Positions 21,816 through 33,477 of a stretch of DNA of 64,000 nucleotides are shown here, piece by piece (positions within the stretch are counted from its first letter, which is position 1; each line of letters starts with the position of its first letter). Under the pieces are notes generated by a model. That model had not been told where the DNA came from. It saw nothing but the letters and a program-made list of their open reading frames with translations, and did not search any database. The stretch covers positions 2,542,001 through 2,606,000 of the forward strand of contig NC_087107.1 in NCBI RefSeq assembly GCF_963855985.1. Direction: 5' to 3'. The position numbers and the translations under genes were made by a program. The DNA comes from Ostrinia nubilalis. Its lineage: Eukaryota; Arthropoda; Insecta; Lepidoptera; Crambidae.

Positions 21816-21877
21816 CATGACAAGGCACTCGCACCTGGTGTTAAGTGAGATGCAGTCCAGGGTGGTACATAGGTATC
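21816..21877 (+). mobile_element. SINE fragment
   Basis: GCACCTGGTGTTAAGTGAGA then CAGTCCAGGGTGGTAC; recurs at 24706-24760. Cut on the right by the element starting at 21880. Confidence 0.6.
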
Positions 21878-21879
21878 TA

Positions 21880-23464
21880 CACTCAACATCAAATAAACCG
21901 CACCTTCCGCGACGCGAACTTTATAGTCCAGTCATTTAAGCTTAAATTAGGTAAGAATCTCGGAATTCGAGATACCCAGCTGTAAGTCTGTAAATACTTG
22001 TATATTGACACCCTAAAAGTTGTCTCAAAACCTACATATGGTAGGGTGTAAGCAACTATTAAATTTTAAGGTCAAAGGTCACAAAAATCGTTTTTTTGCG
22101 CTTTTTTTGGAAATATCTCATTTCCTATGGGTTTTTTGCTATTTGTATTTATTATCAATATTGTAGAATACTAAATTCTCTACAAATTTTGTTCAAAAAA
22201 TATTTTTATACGGTGAACCGTTTTCAAGATAGAGGGCGGCCGCTAGTATTATAATAAATCTGTAGAGGTCAATTCTATATGTACATGAAATATATTTTCA
22301 AAATAACTATTGGGGGTGATTAGTGATCGATACTGATGCCAAAAATGCAATCAGTAAAATTTTTGTCTGTCTGTCTGTCCGTCTGTATGTTCCTTATAGA
22401 AACAAAAACTACTCGACGGATTTTAACGAAACTTGGTACAATTATTCTTCATACACCTGGGCAGGTTATAGTATACTTAGGAATTCCCACGGGAACAGGA
22501 ATTAGCGGGAAAATCCTTTTGTATGAAAAATCTAAACGCTTAACGGAAGTTAGACGCTTGAAATTTGGCATGTAGCTACCTTAGTAAACTTAAAGCTTAT
22601 TTACAACAAGGAATTCCCGAAATTCCCACGGGAATTAGCGCTTAAGTTGACCTGAAGTGATGCAATTACCGCGCGCTCTCCGCCCTCTATCTCGAAAACG
22701 GTTCACCGTATAAAAAATTTTTTGAAGCAAAATTTGTAGAGAATTTAGTATTCTACAATATTGATAATAAATACAAATAAGTAAAAAACCATAGGAAATG
22801 AGATATTTCTAAAAAACGCGCAAAATACCGATTTTTGTGACCGTTGACCTTGAAATTTAATAGTTGCTTACACCCTACCAAATGTAGGTTTTGAGACAAC
22901 TTTTAGGGTGTCAATATACACGTATTTACAGACTTACAGCTGGGTATCTCGAATTCCGAGGTGAACTTACTATAATGACTGGACTATTAAAGATTTTCTT
23001 CTGACACTATTATGGTACCCCAACAATATTGGTGTTATTTGAAAGCTCAATAAATATCCTTAAAGAAAAGTACATTTCATTTCTAAATAAATGATTAACG
23101 TATACCATAAATGTGACTTGAAAATAGACCTCACTTTGGGCTCACCTCTGGGATCAATTAGACCAATTTTTATGGTTATAAAACCAAATAAATATCTCAC
23201 GTGTTCTCTTTACCAGATGGATAGCGATTAATGCCAACTTAACAGTTTTATAGTCATAAAAAATGGCTATAGCGTAACTACCTATTTTTTGAAGAAGTGA
23301 CTCTGGATCCTTGTAAAGACACATTTTTGGGGTAAAAACCTTTCCTTTAATGAAATGAAGTTTAGAACTAGGCTTTCAAATGGTACCAATGTTGGTGGGA
23401 AGTGGGGATGCATACGTTTGATAAGTGCTTGTCGCGGGAGGTGCGATTTATTTGATGCCGAGTG
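21880..23464. mobile_element. Tc1/mariner-type foldback element
   Basis: Outer ends CACTCAACATCAAATAAACC and ATTTGATGCCGAGTG with TA on both sides. Inside is a long foldback of about 21930-22260 against 22665-22990 (GAATTCGAGATACCCAGCTG and its complement; AATACTAAATTCTCTACAAA and its complement). The loop (22260-22665) holds a Helitron-like segment with a GTCT microsatellite and AGGAATTCCCACGGGAA. No intact transposase. Confidence 0.75.
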
Positions 23465-23466
23465 TA

Positions 23467-24705
23467 TTAATACCTACATAACAATAAGAATATTTCATTG
23501 TAGGTAGAAAATAAGCAGTAAAAAGTGCATATGGTCTCATATTAATTGCTGTTGTTAAGTCTCATTAGGTACTGGAAAGGTCCAAAATGAATATAAAATT
23601 TTATGAAATGTTGAGAACCTCTGAAATTCAAATTAAACTCATCCCACTCGGCACCTAAAACACAATTCCTTTACACAGCGGCTCGTAAATACAGATTACA
23701 ATGTCACACGTTTGCTATTTGATTACTTCGCGAATGATACTAAACTATCTACTGTAATGAAAAGTAGAGTTTATTCGCGATATCATGTGTCTTTATAATG
23801 TCTGTTTAGGTTATTGCAATTGTTGTTTAGAGAAGCATCGATTTACAAGACTACCGGTACTTTAAATGTTTAGATAATCCTGGTTCGAGTCCTAAGTAGG
23901 GCAGCGACTAAGTTTGTGTTTATGTAGACAAAATGGATTAATAACAGCCAGTAAACGCCAGACCTACGTTATTTTATGAAAGCTGAAAGTTTGTCAGCGC
24001 ATGCTCCCAACATAGGTAAGAACATTGGACCAACATGAGGTTTGGCTAAGCTAACCCTAATAAGATGTTTTTTCCTCATCAGCCAGATAGTTTTTAGGGT
24101 AACTACCAAAACCACAATGACCCAAACTTTATGTTCATGTTGGTCCAACGTTCTTACTTGGGTTGCATCAGTTGCATGCACTGACAAAGTTTCAGCTTTT
24201 ATAAAATAACGTAGGTCTGGCGTTCACTGACTCTCAGTACAAAAGTATATTAATTCTCTATAACCACGCTATAACTGTCTGTTACAGTAGTTTTTTTGAC
24301 TTACTGATAAGATAGAGTCGTAGAAGTCTTAATAGTTACTAGAACCACTAGAACAAGCAGGAAAAAATATTTCTGCGTTGTAAACCTTCAATAAAACACT
24401 GAATTTATCGTTAATTTACCGTTATCTATCATCAGCATTAGTATATTGATACCCAATGTTTAGATTAGTGGGGTTTTCACTTTAACTGATTTTATTGGGG
24501 CAATAAAATGTGTAATGATATGAATGGAGATACCATTTTCTTTCTAGGCTCTCAATAAGATATCATCGATACAAGTTATTTTAGTGAAATTAGATACATT
24601 TTGTATAATTTTCCTGTAGATTAGCTTGTAGCTTTTTCTAATATGCAGCACCCTATGACACGTTAAAAGGGTACAAATACATTTTTAATGAGGCCGGTAT
24701 TTGAA
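23467..24705. other. Non-coding with one MITE (23949-24229)
   Basis: The MITE has inverted ends CAGTAAACGCCAGACCTACG and CGTAGGTCTGGCGTTCACTG, and further inverted blocks (AACATTGGACCAACATGAG and CATGTTGGTCCAACGTT). No host gene seen. Confidence 0.65.
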
Positions 24706-24800
24706 CGCAATGGCACCTAGTGTTAAGTGAGACGTAGTTTAGGATGGTACTATGCCCTGTAAGCCTATGCACTCTCGTCTGGAAAATTCTTATTCGTATG
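24706..24800 (+). mobile_element. SINE fragment
   Basis: Second copy of the GGCACCTAGTGTTAAGTGAG family, with GATGGTACTATGCCCTGTAA. Confidence 0.55.
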
Positions 24801-24833
24801 AACTCACGTGATCTTCAATCTTTAGCAGACCAC

Positions 24834-25467
24834 TGTTGGACATAGCTATAACATGGTAATTTAATAAATATTATGTTTATGTCTTCGGCTTGTCACATCC
24901 AGCTTCTTCTTCTCCTTTCGCAAGCAGTACTCTACTCTGGAGAGCGTCTTACACTACGAGTAATCTTGCAAATCGCTATATACCTACATAATTTGTATTT
25001 CAAACAAGTCTGCAAATCCCAAACCAAATTGGGAACAAAGAAATTCAATATCCAACTTCACAGGCATTTCTGATTGCTTATTACACTCGCATCATTTTGA
25101 TTATAACTTCATAAATCACAGCTAACGGACCGTTTCAAGTCCAACAGAGTGGTCTACTCTGTTGGACTTAGCTATAACATAGTAATTTAATTAATATTAT
25201 ATTATGTCTTCGGCTTGTCACATCCAGCTTCTTCTTCTCCTTTCGCAAGCAGTATCTCTACTTTGGAGAGCGTCTTACACTACGAGTAATCTTGCAAATC
25301 GCTATATTAATATACCTACATAATTTGTATTTCAAACAAGTCTGCAAATCCCAAACCAAATTGGGAACAAAGAAATTCAATATCCAACTTCACAGGCATT
25401 TCTGATTGCTTATTACACTCGCATCATTTTGATTATAACTTCATAAATCACAGCTAACGGACCGTTT
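24834..25467. repeat. Recent tandem duplication of about 0.3 kb
   Basis: Unit 1 is 24834-25134 and unit 2 is 25161-25467. Both run from GTTGGAC...TAGCTATAACAT to CACAGCTAACGGACCGTTT with only small indels. The joint carries AGTCCAACAGAGTGG and ACTCTGTTGGACT, an inverted repeat. Confidence 0.85.
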
Positions 25468-26394
25468 TAAGACAATACCAAGCATATTCTTCGGAAATCC
25501 TTTCAAATAAACATTTCCTCAGATCCAAAAGGTTTATGCTGGATTATAACATTTACCAAAATGTATTTGGCACACTTTTCAGGAAGTTCGAGATGCATGT
25601 CAGGAAAATGGTAGGAGCTTTGCTTTAAAAAGGCCTACTGTTACTATGCTTTCAGTTTTCTAAGTAGGTACGAGTAAGTATTAATTTTAATAATTCGCGT
25701 TTGTTTAGAAAAGGTACGCACATGAACTACCTGATCCAAGCTCGTGATAACATACACGAGCAATTGCAGATTTTGAAAATTATTTCGGTACTACGAAGTA
25801 CTTGATATTTTTGTATTGATGTAATGATGTTTGTATTGATCCTAGAAATCTTTAAATGATCACTAACTATTCGTCCTTACTACAGTGAGCTTTCCTCTAC
25901 TACATAACTCATATTGTGTCCTCCTAACCTCTTTTTGTACCCGACTGCGCCAGAAGGAGAGTTATTTTGTTGTTGTATTCTAATATAAATACTTTTTTGT
26001 GCTCTCTCTCGTCTGAAAGTCCCCTTATTTTTTTATTAAACACATTCCAAATACATGCACTGCATCAAATTAATGAACCGTCCGATTGTGAAACGTCAGT
26101 CAAAATGATGTCATGTTTGTTTTTCGCGAGATTCGCATTGTTAATCTGAAATGTGTCTGAGAATCTCTGAGATGTGGCGAGCATCAGCTCGTTCAGGTTT
26201 GCGTCATAACATTTGTTGTTTCTGCGATTCCTGTTACGATTTTATATTGGGCATTGATGATAAATACTGGTAGAACGATGGCCTAGTTAGGAGGAGAGCA
26301 CAAAATCCTCAGAAAAGTCATAGAACTATGTCGTTTTATGAGTGCCTTTTATCCTATGTATGCCATTGAAGATTAACTAATATAAATAATAATG
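25468..26394. other. Nothing recognised
   Basis: AT-rich non-coding sequence. A short motif ACTGCGCCAGAAGGAG (25945) recurs at 63518 as ACTGCGTCAGAAGGAG. Confidence 0.45.
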
Positions 26395-26530
26395 AATCAA
26401 ATTCAAATTCAAACGTTTATTGCATGTCACATTACAATTTATATGTTGTTGCAAAATAAAGGTATACATGTGACGCCCTGCAAGGGCACAGCAAAACATC
26501 AGAGAGAGGGTTAGTATTTACCTTAAAAAT
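26395..26530 (-). mobile_element. LINE 3' end with GAATTT tail
   Basis: The minus strand reads GTGCCCTTGCAGGGCGTCAC ... GCAATAAACG, then TTTGAATTTGAATTTG. This is typical of jockey/CR1-type LINE tails. Confidence 0.6.
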
Positions 26531-26575
26531 AATTTTAAATCCCAAAGTACACGACAAAAGAAAAGTGGCTTATGC

Positions 26576-26715
26576 CCGTATTCACAAACGATACTTGCTT
26601 ATGTGAAGCAGCAAATCGAAAGCACAGCGTTGAATAGAGCTCTGTGATTGGTTTATGTGTCACCCTGTACGTCCACGCGAACTGTGAGAGCTCATAGTAA
26701 TGTTTGTGAATACGG
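26576..26715. mobile_element. Palindromic MITE
   Basis: Ends CCGTATTCACAAACGATAC and GTTTGTGAATACGG; about 140 bases, no ORF. Confidence 0.65.
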
Positions 26716-27639
26716 ACGTTAGATAATCATTAAACACACGTATTAAAAACGTTTTTAGCAATTTCAAAGGAAAGTCAATTTTGTTTGGACTGTTGTATGG
26801 TAAGACTAGATAATTTCATAGGACTTATTGCTTCATGGTGATCTGTATCATTGAAATTCATCAAAATACCTGTCGGACCATTTTCGTCCAGTTAGCCACC
26901 ACGTCGATTAGTCTGGCTAGATTCTAGATCAATGATAGTATAGAATTCTGTGGCTGCATTCCACCTTGCTCTATAAACGGTTGTCAAATAATTTGCAAAG
27001 TTTATAATCTGATACTTGATACTATTTGTTCATAGCTTGCCTTGAAAATTGATGGTTTTATTGATAAAAAGAAATACGTATTAATAGTAACCTGCAATGG
27101 TGCTTCGTGAATTGACAATCACTGTGGTTGCGACTTCGGATTCCACTAAGTCCTTTGCTCAAAGAAAACGTCGAAGTGTAAAAAGTCGAGCCTGCCTGTA
27201 TGCGGATATCAACTTAGACGATCACATAAATTGTAAACATACATATTATAGATACACCAATGACCCTAAATTCCTAACCATGATCTTTTTTGTTTGCTAT
27301 TGTTTATAACAGGTCATTGCTCCAATGGTCAGAGGTTAGTAAACTGAACTACAGCCCAAAAATAGATGTTTTAGATGTTTACATTCACACAGGATGCGTT
27401 TACACGTGTTTCAGTTAGAAATCAACTGTGATAAGTATTTTACTGAACTACAGAAAATAACGTATCATGAAAGTGCATTTCATTGTCTAAACCGTGCTGT
27501 CATATACCTACCTACATAGTTCTTGCAACTCACGAAGGCGAGTGAGCTTTACTTGTGTGTGTACGTGTACTACATGCACATAACGATAGTGTAATATTAG
27601 TAATGTCTATCAAAACTTTTGAAAAATCTTTCATGATGA
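26716..27639. other. Nothing recognised
   Basis: A 70-codon frame at 27097-27309 has no family signature and unremarkable composition; not called as a gene. Confidence 0.4.
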
Positions 27640-27765
27640 CCGGTTGGCAGCAGCTTCCAGCCTTCTACCTATGAGGTCGTCGGTCCACCTTGTGGGTGGA
27701 TGTACTACGTCTATTGGTGAGGCCTATGTTCAGCAGCACGATGATGATGATGAAGATTATTATTA
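27640..27765. mobile_element. LINE tail with 5' inversion
   Basis: The left part is antisense (GGTTGGCAGCAGC to GGTCCACCTTGTGGGTGG). The right part is sense (GTGAGGCCTATGTTCAGCAG then ATGATGATGATG). This head inversion is what twin priming leaves. Confidence 0.65.
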
Positions 27766-28144
27766 AAAATCGCAAATAATAAAAATATCCAACTTCTCGC
27801 TTCCTTCAAGCCCGCGGCCTTAACCCTGGAATCGAACTTGATTAAACAAAAAACAATACCAAATAGCGCAGCGAACAATCGCTTGTAAATCCAGAGCAAT
27901 TACACTGCCACATTCCACGGCATTGTTTCGGAAACAGAAGTTATTGAGATTGTAGTCCGGGAGTTGCACCCATTTTACTCCTTTTAATTTAATTTGTATA
28001 ATAAAACAGTTGACAAAAGAGAGATTAAATAGACTCTCTTTCTCGCCTTAGTTGTTGTTTTATGGCCAAGATAGATGGAATTCAAAATTGCTAACAAACA
28101 GAATTGACCAAAATGTTATTATAGGTACTTTAAAACTCTTTAAT

Positions 28145-28320
28145 ATCGTTCGTTTGTTTCACCCAAGTGACGTCCACTGCTGGACAAAGGCCTCCCCCAA
28201 GAATTTTCACAACAACTGGTCTTGCGCCGCCCGCATCCAGGCACCTCCCGCGACCCTCACCAGATCGTCGTTTCACCTATTAGGGGGGCCTGCAAACTAC
28301 ACCTTCCAGCCCGCGGTCAA
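28145..28320 (-). mobile_element. LINE tail (GAAC-tail subfamily)
   Basis: Antisense GTGACGTCCACTGCTGGACA, CAAAGGCCTCCCCCAAGAAT and CGCCGCCCGCATCCAGGCAC. The left flank GTTCGTTTGTTTC looks like a decayed GTTC tail. Confidence 0.8.
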
Positions 28321-28382
28321 CATTCGAGAACATTTAATGCCCCATGTAATCTGTAAGCGCTGAGTCATTTGATGGAGTGAAT

Positions 28383-29160
28383 GGATTACTAATGTTTGGC
28401 CAAAAAACGTTTCCCAAATTATCACATCGCAAACAACGTTTCGCAAATTTTCATTTGGCAAATTCTCATTTGGCAAAACAACTTATTGCAAACTTTTAAT
28501 TCGCAAATGTCGTTTTTGGCATATTATTGTTTAGCAAATTATTGTTTGGCAAAGTATGTTTTGCCAAATGTTTCATTTGGCAAAAATATTTCACGATAAA
28601 CTATTTACAAAATAATTTGATTGTCGCATAGAATGGACTACAAATTAGCTTGTGGTTATTATTTTGTTTAGTGGGTAGATAATATAAAATTTGTTCTAAA
28701 TTAATTTTCATATTTCATTCTTTTTATCGAAATTTAAACAATAGAGGTGATTCTAGCGCTCGGCGGCCGCTGCCGCGGCACGCTTCGCTCGCCTTCGCGC
28801 GTTAAGGGTCACTGTTCTAACCTAACCTAACCTACTATTTTCTGCGATACCTACTTTCTGCAACCATACTATTTTCTGCAATCTCTTTGTTTTACATAAA
28901 ATTCTTGCGAAAACCATGATCATCTGCCTTATGCTTGAATTTGACAAAACAAATTATTTGGGATATAATATTTGGCAAAATAAAACATTTGCTATATAAA
29001 CATTTGCCAAGTAAAATTTTGCCAAATGAAAATTTGACCAAATGAATTAGTTGCGAAAAGTACAGTTGCTAAAAGTTCATTTGGGAAATGAAACTTTGGC
29101 GATAAGTTGTTTGCGAAGTGAAATTTGGCGAAAAGTAATTTGGCCAAACGGAAGGATACC
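28383..29160. mobile_element. MULE-like foldback with TTGGCAAA motif arrays
   Basis: Flanked by the 9-base direct repeat GGAGTGAAT (28374-28382, 29161-29169). The core terminal repeat is GTTTGGCCAAA. The left arm (28394-28605) and right arm (28965-29150) are arrays of degenerate units of about 13-17 bases with TTTGGCAAA, TTCGCAAA or TTGCGAAA cores. The middle is unrelated and has a GC-rich patch (28755-28805). No transposase. The 9-bp duplication suggests a Mutator-like element. Confidence 0.7.
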
Positions 29161-29169
29161 GGAGTGAAT

Positions 29170-29733
29170 AGTTATGATTTCCTCTCCTGGCCTATAGCGG
29201 CAGTTGTTATTACGCAGTAAAACCCGAGATGGTAATAAAGCTATTGTAGACGGCACGTGCCAATGTAAAAGCTCAAAACGCTTTATGAAGCTTTGAAACG
29301 TAATGTTAATTCCCTTGCAGGAGCATACTTCAAACATAAATGCTACAGGAAAGTTCGTTGTAGAGACTTAGAAGAACTAAGTATTTTTACAAAAGAAAAA
29401 GCAATTAGTGTTAAGCAATTTAACCAAAAATAATATCCACCTTCATCATTTTCACCAAAAACTGAAAGTATTTTCAAAAAGGTACATTTGACTCCAGGGC
29501 TATAATTTCAATATTACATTTAATAATGTAGTACCTACCTATGTGTCACACACCACATGAGTCACCAGCGGACCTTGACATTCAGATGCGAATGCGATGC
29601 AAAAAGTAAATCTTTTTTAGTCGATTGCACCTTTGAAAGGTGACCGCTGTATAAATCTGGAAAAGACATAGATGTAGACAATTCAGTGAGCATTATTACC
29701 TAAACTGCTACATAAAGAGGAGATTAAGGTATT
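29170..29733. other. Nothing recognised
   Basis: Non-coding sequence between the foldback and the next LINE copy. Confidence 0.45.
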
Positions 29734-29749
29734 TTATTATTTCGTACCT

Positions 29750-30091
29750 CTCGTTTCGTACTGTTTCTTTGCGAGATCGAATCAGAAATGAGGAAATCCG
29801 TAAACGAACTAAAGTTGCTGACATAGCCCGACGGATTAGCAAGCTGAAGTGGCAATGGGCAGGGCATATAGTACGCAGAACTGACGGCCGATGGGGCAGC
29901 AAGGTTCTGGAATGGAGGCCGCGTACCGGAAAACGCAGCGTGGGACGTCCACCTACAAGGTGGACTGACGACATCGTAAAGGTAGCAGGGAAGCGCTGGA
30001 TGCAGGCTGCTACCAATCGATCAACGTGGAAAGCATTAGGGGAGGCCTATGTTCAGCAGTGGACGTCCTATGGCTGAAATTATGATGATGA
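29750..30091 (+). mobile_element. LINE 3' end, 16-bp target duplication
   Basis: Flanked by TTATTATTTCGTACCT at 29734-29749 and 30092-30107. The open frame (29769-30077) gives the intact C-terminus of an endonuclease-RT LINE: RDRIRNEEIRKRTKVADIA, KLKWQWAGHI, GRPPTRWTDDIVKVAG, ending VQQWTSYG. The tail is AAATTATGATGATGA. It is the best reference copy for the ATG-tail subfamily here. Confidence 0.9.
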
Positions 30092-30107
30092 TTATTATTT
30101 CGTACCT

Positions 30108-30743
30108 ACTTTGGTAGAGTACTTTCGTACTACTTATTCAATATTTATTTCGCTTTTCTGAACTATTCTTATACACACGAAAATATCCATTATTAAAATT
30201 GATTCTAAACATTGCATCTGTTTCATTAATAAAAAATAATGGATAAAAATACTAAATAAATGTTACTTACCTGTTACAAAGATCTTTAGTAAATGTCACG
30301 AACAGAATCATGACAACTTTTTTATGTTTATATCACACATCAAGAATGCAAAAAGATGTAACTGACACTAACAATGTTATACGCTCGTGATGATTCACCG
30401 CCAACACTGGTTTTGCGACAACATTAATAAAAAGATATTAAGAATATTCTCAGACTCAGAACTATCAGAGTAAATACAAATTGTATTTACTCTGGAACTA
30501 TCATTTAGACCAACAAAAATGAAACTAATTCAACTCTTGTATAACTAATAAATATCGTAGGTATGTTGAATGAAATATTTCTGTATTCTACTGAAGTCAA
30601 ACCAGCAATATATTTGAGCATCGTAGTCGAGTTTTCAACCACTACGCCAAATCGTCGCTATATGTTTTCAAATTCTTGTATTTGGGCAGTAGCATGAAAC
30701 GAATTTTAAGTATGATTTTTATTAATAAAATACTTTTCAAAAG
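30108..30743. other. Intergenic, with the poly(A) signal of the minus-strand gene
   Basis: Minus-strand AATAAA at 30723-30718, 21 bases past the stop of the following gene. No other feature. Confidence 0.5.
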
Positions 30744-32522
30744 TTAATTAACCGAGCCATTAGGCGATAGGTAATTAAGAACTTTTGATTTAACAAATGT
30801 AGATCCTTTAGAAAACAATTCTTCAAAGCATTCTCTGTCATCAGTTGCACCAGTCATCATAACCTCGGTCAACATTGCCACTTCACTTCGCACGTTGTCG
30901 TCCCAGTTGAACCTGAGTACACCTACAACATGCTCAAGTAAGAGTCTCAAAGGAATATCAATTTTGTCTCGTTTCTTTTGAGACCATTGCCGAATAGCTT
31001 GAAGGGTAGTGTCAAACGTTATAATCGTCAATTCCTCTCCATCCACTCCACTAAAAGTCCTGTCAATTATTTCTATAAGAATCCGAACTGCCTTCGTTTT
31101 AGTATTCAAGTCTTGGTCAGCGGTCTTCATCAGCTTGAACCGTTGCGTTATGACGGATCTTACGACAGAGAACGTCTCCTTCAAATTGTACAAATCCTTT
31201 GACAACAATTCTAACTTCTCGCCAATCATATCTGCTATGTTATCTTTCATGAAAGCTTTGAAGAAATTGGTCCGATTCCTTATTAGCTCAGACATAATCT
31301 TAACGATAGTCTCCACATGTTTGTCGGATAACTTTAATATTTCGCTTATCAATTCTGCAAAGTAGTCAGATATACCGGGATAAGCTCTACAAATCTCTAA
31401 CTCTTCACAGATGAAAAATATTTGCCGTTTTTTATGGATCACACTATCTTTGTATATTATTTCTGTCAAACTCTCTATGCCATACGATGTTATGTTATTT
31501 ACCTTTTTGTCAATCATTGTATTGAGTAACATCCTTCCTTCACTATACAGCAACATGTTCGATGAAGCAACTATGTCCAAGAGTTGATACTCCCTGTCGA
31601 TTTCAGAACTTGCTTCTTGGTTCGTGATATAAGCAATGTAACTTTTCATTTTTCTCGTGTAGCTGTCAATCGTGGATTTAATTAGCGATGACAATACTGA
31701 TTCTGGAACTTTTAATCTTTCTTGAATGCGTTCAGCAATTCTATCTATGTTTCGAGCTTCTGAGTGAATTATACGATCGAAAAAGTTTTGCACGCGAGGA
31801 TTATCATTCGATAGACGACTTCTTGCATAATTATGATCAATATCAACAACTTTATTATTATTTGCAAGACTCAATTTTCCTTTTAAATATTTATCTGTTT
31901 CATTTCTTCTAGAATCCACATCTTCATTTTTGACAGAAAAATCTTTGGACGGTGTCTTTTCCTGTTTAGAATTTTTCATCTTGTCAAATCTTGGATTCTT
32001 TTTAAATGTTTGTTTTTCATTCCCATTCACATTTACATTTTTAATGTATTTATCTTTGTTTCCAATGTTATTTGTATCTAGATGCAAAGCCATCCTTTTT
32101 CTATTTTCTCGAGAACTATCATCAGTGTCCTCCATAGATTCTTTTTTCTCGTTTACTTTACTATTATCAACATTCATATTATCTGTATCTGAACTTCGAT
32201 CACTATCGGCGATATTATTTTTAATTTGTGCTTTTTCTTCGGCTTCCATTTCTGTAGATGTAGATGAGTCCTTTTTTTCATTTGTTTTGCTTCTTATTGT
32301 TTTATCAACATAGATATTTTTAAGATGTTGTATGAGTTCGTCTCCTACTCGTACTACACCTTCTATTTCTATATCCTGACAGTTGATAGGATAAATATCT
32401 GAAAATAATTGTGTATTCTTAATAATCTCAAATAATAAAAATGCAATAGACTGAAAAACATATTATCAAATAAAATACTCACCAACAAACAAAATTAATA
32501 AGCAAATAGAGATCAAGGACAT
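30744..32522 (-). CDS. Predicted secreted, helix-rich protein of unknown function (two exons)
   Basis: Exon 1 (32522-32483) encodes MSLISICLLILFVG, a signal-peptide-like hydrophobic start. The intron is 32482-32399 (GTGAGT...TTTTCAG, 84 bases), and exon 2 is 32398-30744. The join is in frame (phase 1) and gives 564 residues. I chose this start over the Met at 32249 because the frame is open above that Met back to the acceptor, and the spliced exon supplies a signal peptide. Residues about 50-190 are charged, low complexity, rich in Lys, Asp, Asn and Ser. From about residue 210 to the end (from DNPRVQNFFDRIIHSEARN) it is a predicted alpha-helical domain with few Cys and no recognisable catalytic motif. 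I do not recognise the family; the helical repeats could be armadillo/HEAT-like, but that is a guess. A TATAA-like box lies near 32616 on the minus strand. Confidence 0.8.
32399..32482 (-). other. Intron of the secreted-protein gene
   Basis: Donor GTTG|GTGAGT and acceptor ATTTTCAG|ATAT. A competing CAG nearer the donor would run into an in-frame TGA within eight codons, so the distal acceptor is preferred. Confidence 0.75.
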
Positions 32523-32639
32523 GATTTTCTTGTAGTAAATACTTGTTAAGTAAGTTCTTCACACCGATAAAACGATTTAAGTTTCCTTTCAAGTGAACAT
32601 TTAATGAGAATTATAAAGTGCAGTTAATTTTATGTACCG

Positions 32640-33189
32640 ATAAATGAATATCCATAAAACTCTCCTGTACCAAAAGAAACATTTGTACACAGTTTTTAAT
32701 AGGAACTCTACCTTTACCTTTTCAGAGTTTTCCGAAAGATATTGCTTCCTTGTTATCACCATGTTAACCCCCTAAATTTTTGCTGTTCTGACCAAATTTT
32801 TTGTGTCGTGTAAAATCTATTTCTCTCATAGATTCAACCAGAAATCATGCAGTATCACAAATGTTAGCACCTGGAAGTTATTTGTCTTTCTACATTGCAC
32901 TGAAGACAAATGCATAAAGTCATTAATTTGAAAGTGTTTGAGAGCCAGACGAGACTGTTTTCTATAGTCGACAACAAGTGAAGAAACGCTAGAAAATGTT
33001 CAACAAAGCGTTAAATCGAAGTAGAGAAATTTAACTACTAAATTTTAACTAGGATTGCCTATTACATAAAAATATTACTGAAGGATGAGCAAAAACCTAG
33101 GTAAGTACCAAAGTTGAGACGGCTTGATTAAGGATTAATTTATAATGCCCATTTTCCGTTCATACTGGGAATTAGTAAATATAATAAAA
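32640..33189. other. 5' flank of the secreted-protein gene; nothing recognised
   Basis: AT-rich sequence without clear repeats or ORFs. Confidence 0.4.
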
Positions 33190-33262
33190 TTGGCGGATTA
33201 AAGCTATTCCCACCTCCCATTCCTACCGCTGCTGCAACTCCTGTGTGACCAGGATCTACAAA
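33190..33262 (-). repeat. Copy of the GACAAACTTGACC/TGGCTACACAGGA repeat
   Basis: Minus strand carries TAGATCCTGGTCACACAGGA and GTTGCAGCAGCGGTAGGAAT, the core of the dispersed repeat near 4965. Confidence 0.6.
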
Positions 33263-33477
33263 AAATTTTTTCATGTCCAAAATTAAGTAAATAATCATTA
33301 ACTTAATGTAGAAACGTAGCGTTAATATCTGGACTAAACACAATGAAATCGTAGCCTTTAGGCGCGAACACACTGTAAATCATTCGCGCAAGCTCCAGAC
33401 AGCGCGGCGGATAGTTAGTAATGCCCCTTAGGAGGTTTTAGGGCTGCTCTAAAAGTTATAATAATGCTTAATCAATT

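Noticed and set aside
28383..29160. CRISPR-like array of short repeats
   Set aside because: The units are degenerate, lack regular spacers and occur as inverted arms of a DNA element in a eukaryotic genome.
30978..32313. Several plus-strand frames opposite the secreted-protein gene
   Set aside because: They are antisense shadows of the real minus-strand coding sequence; hydrophobic runs come from the Lys/Asp-rich codons read backward.
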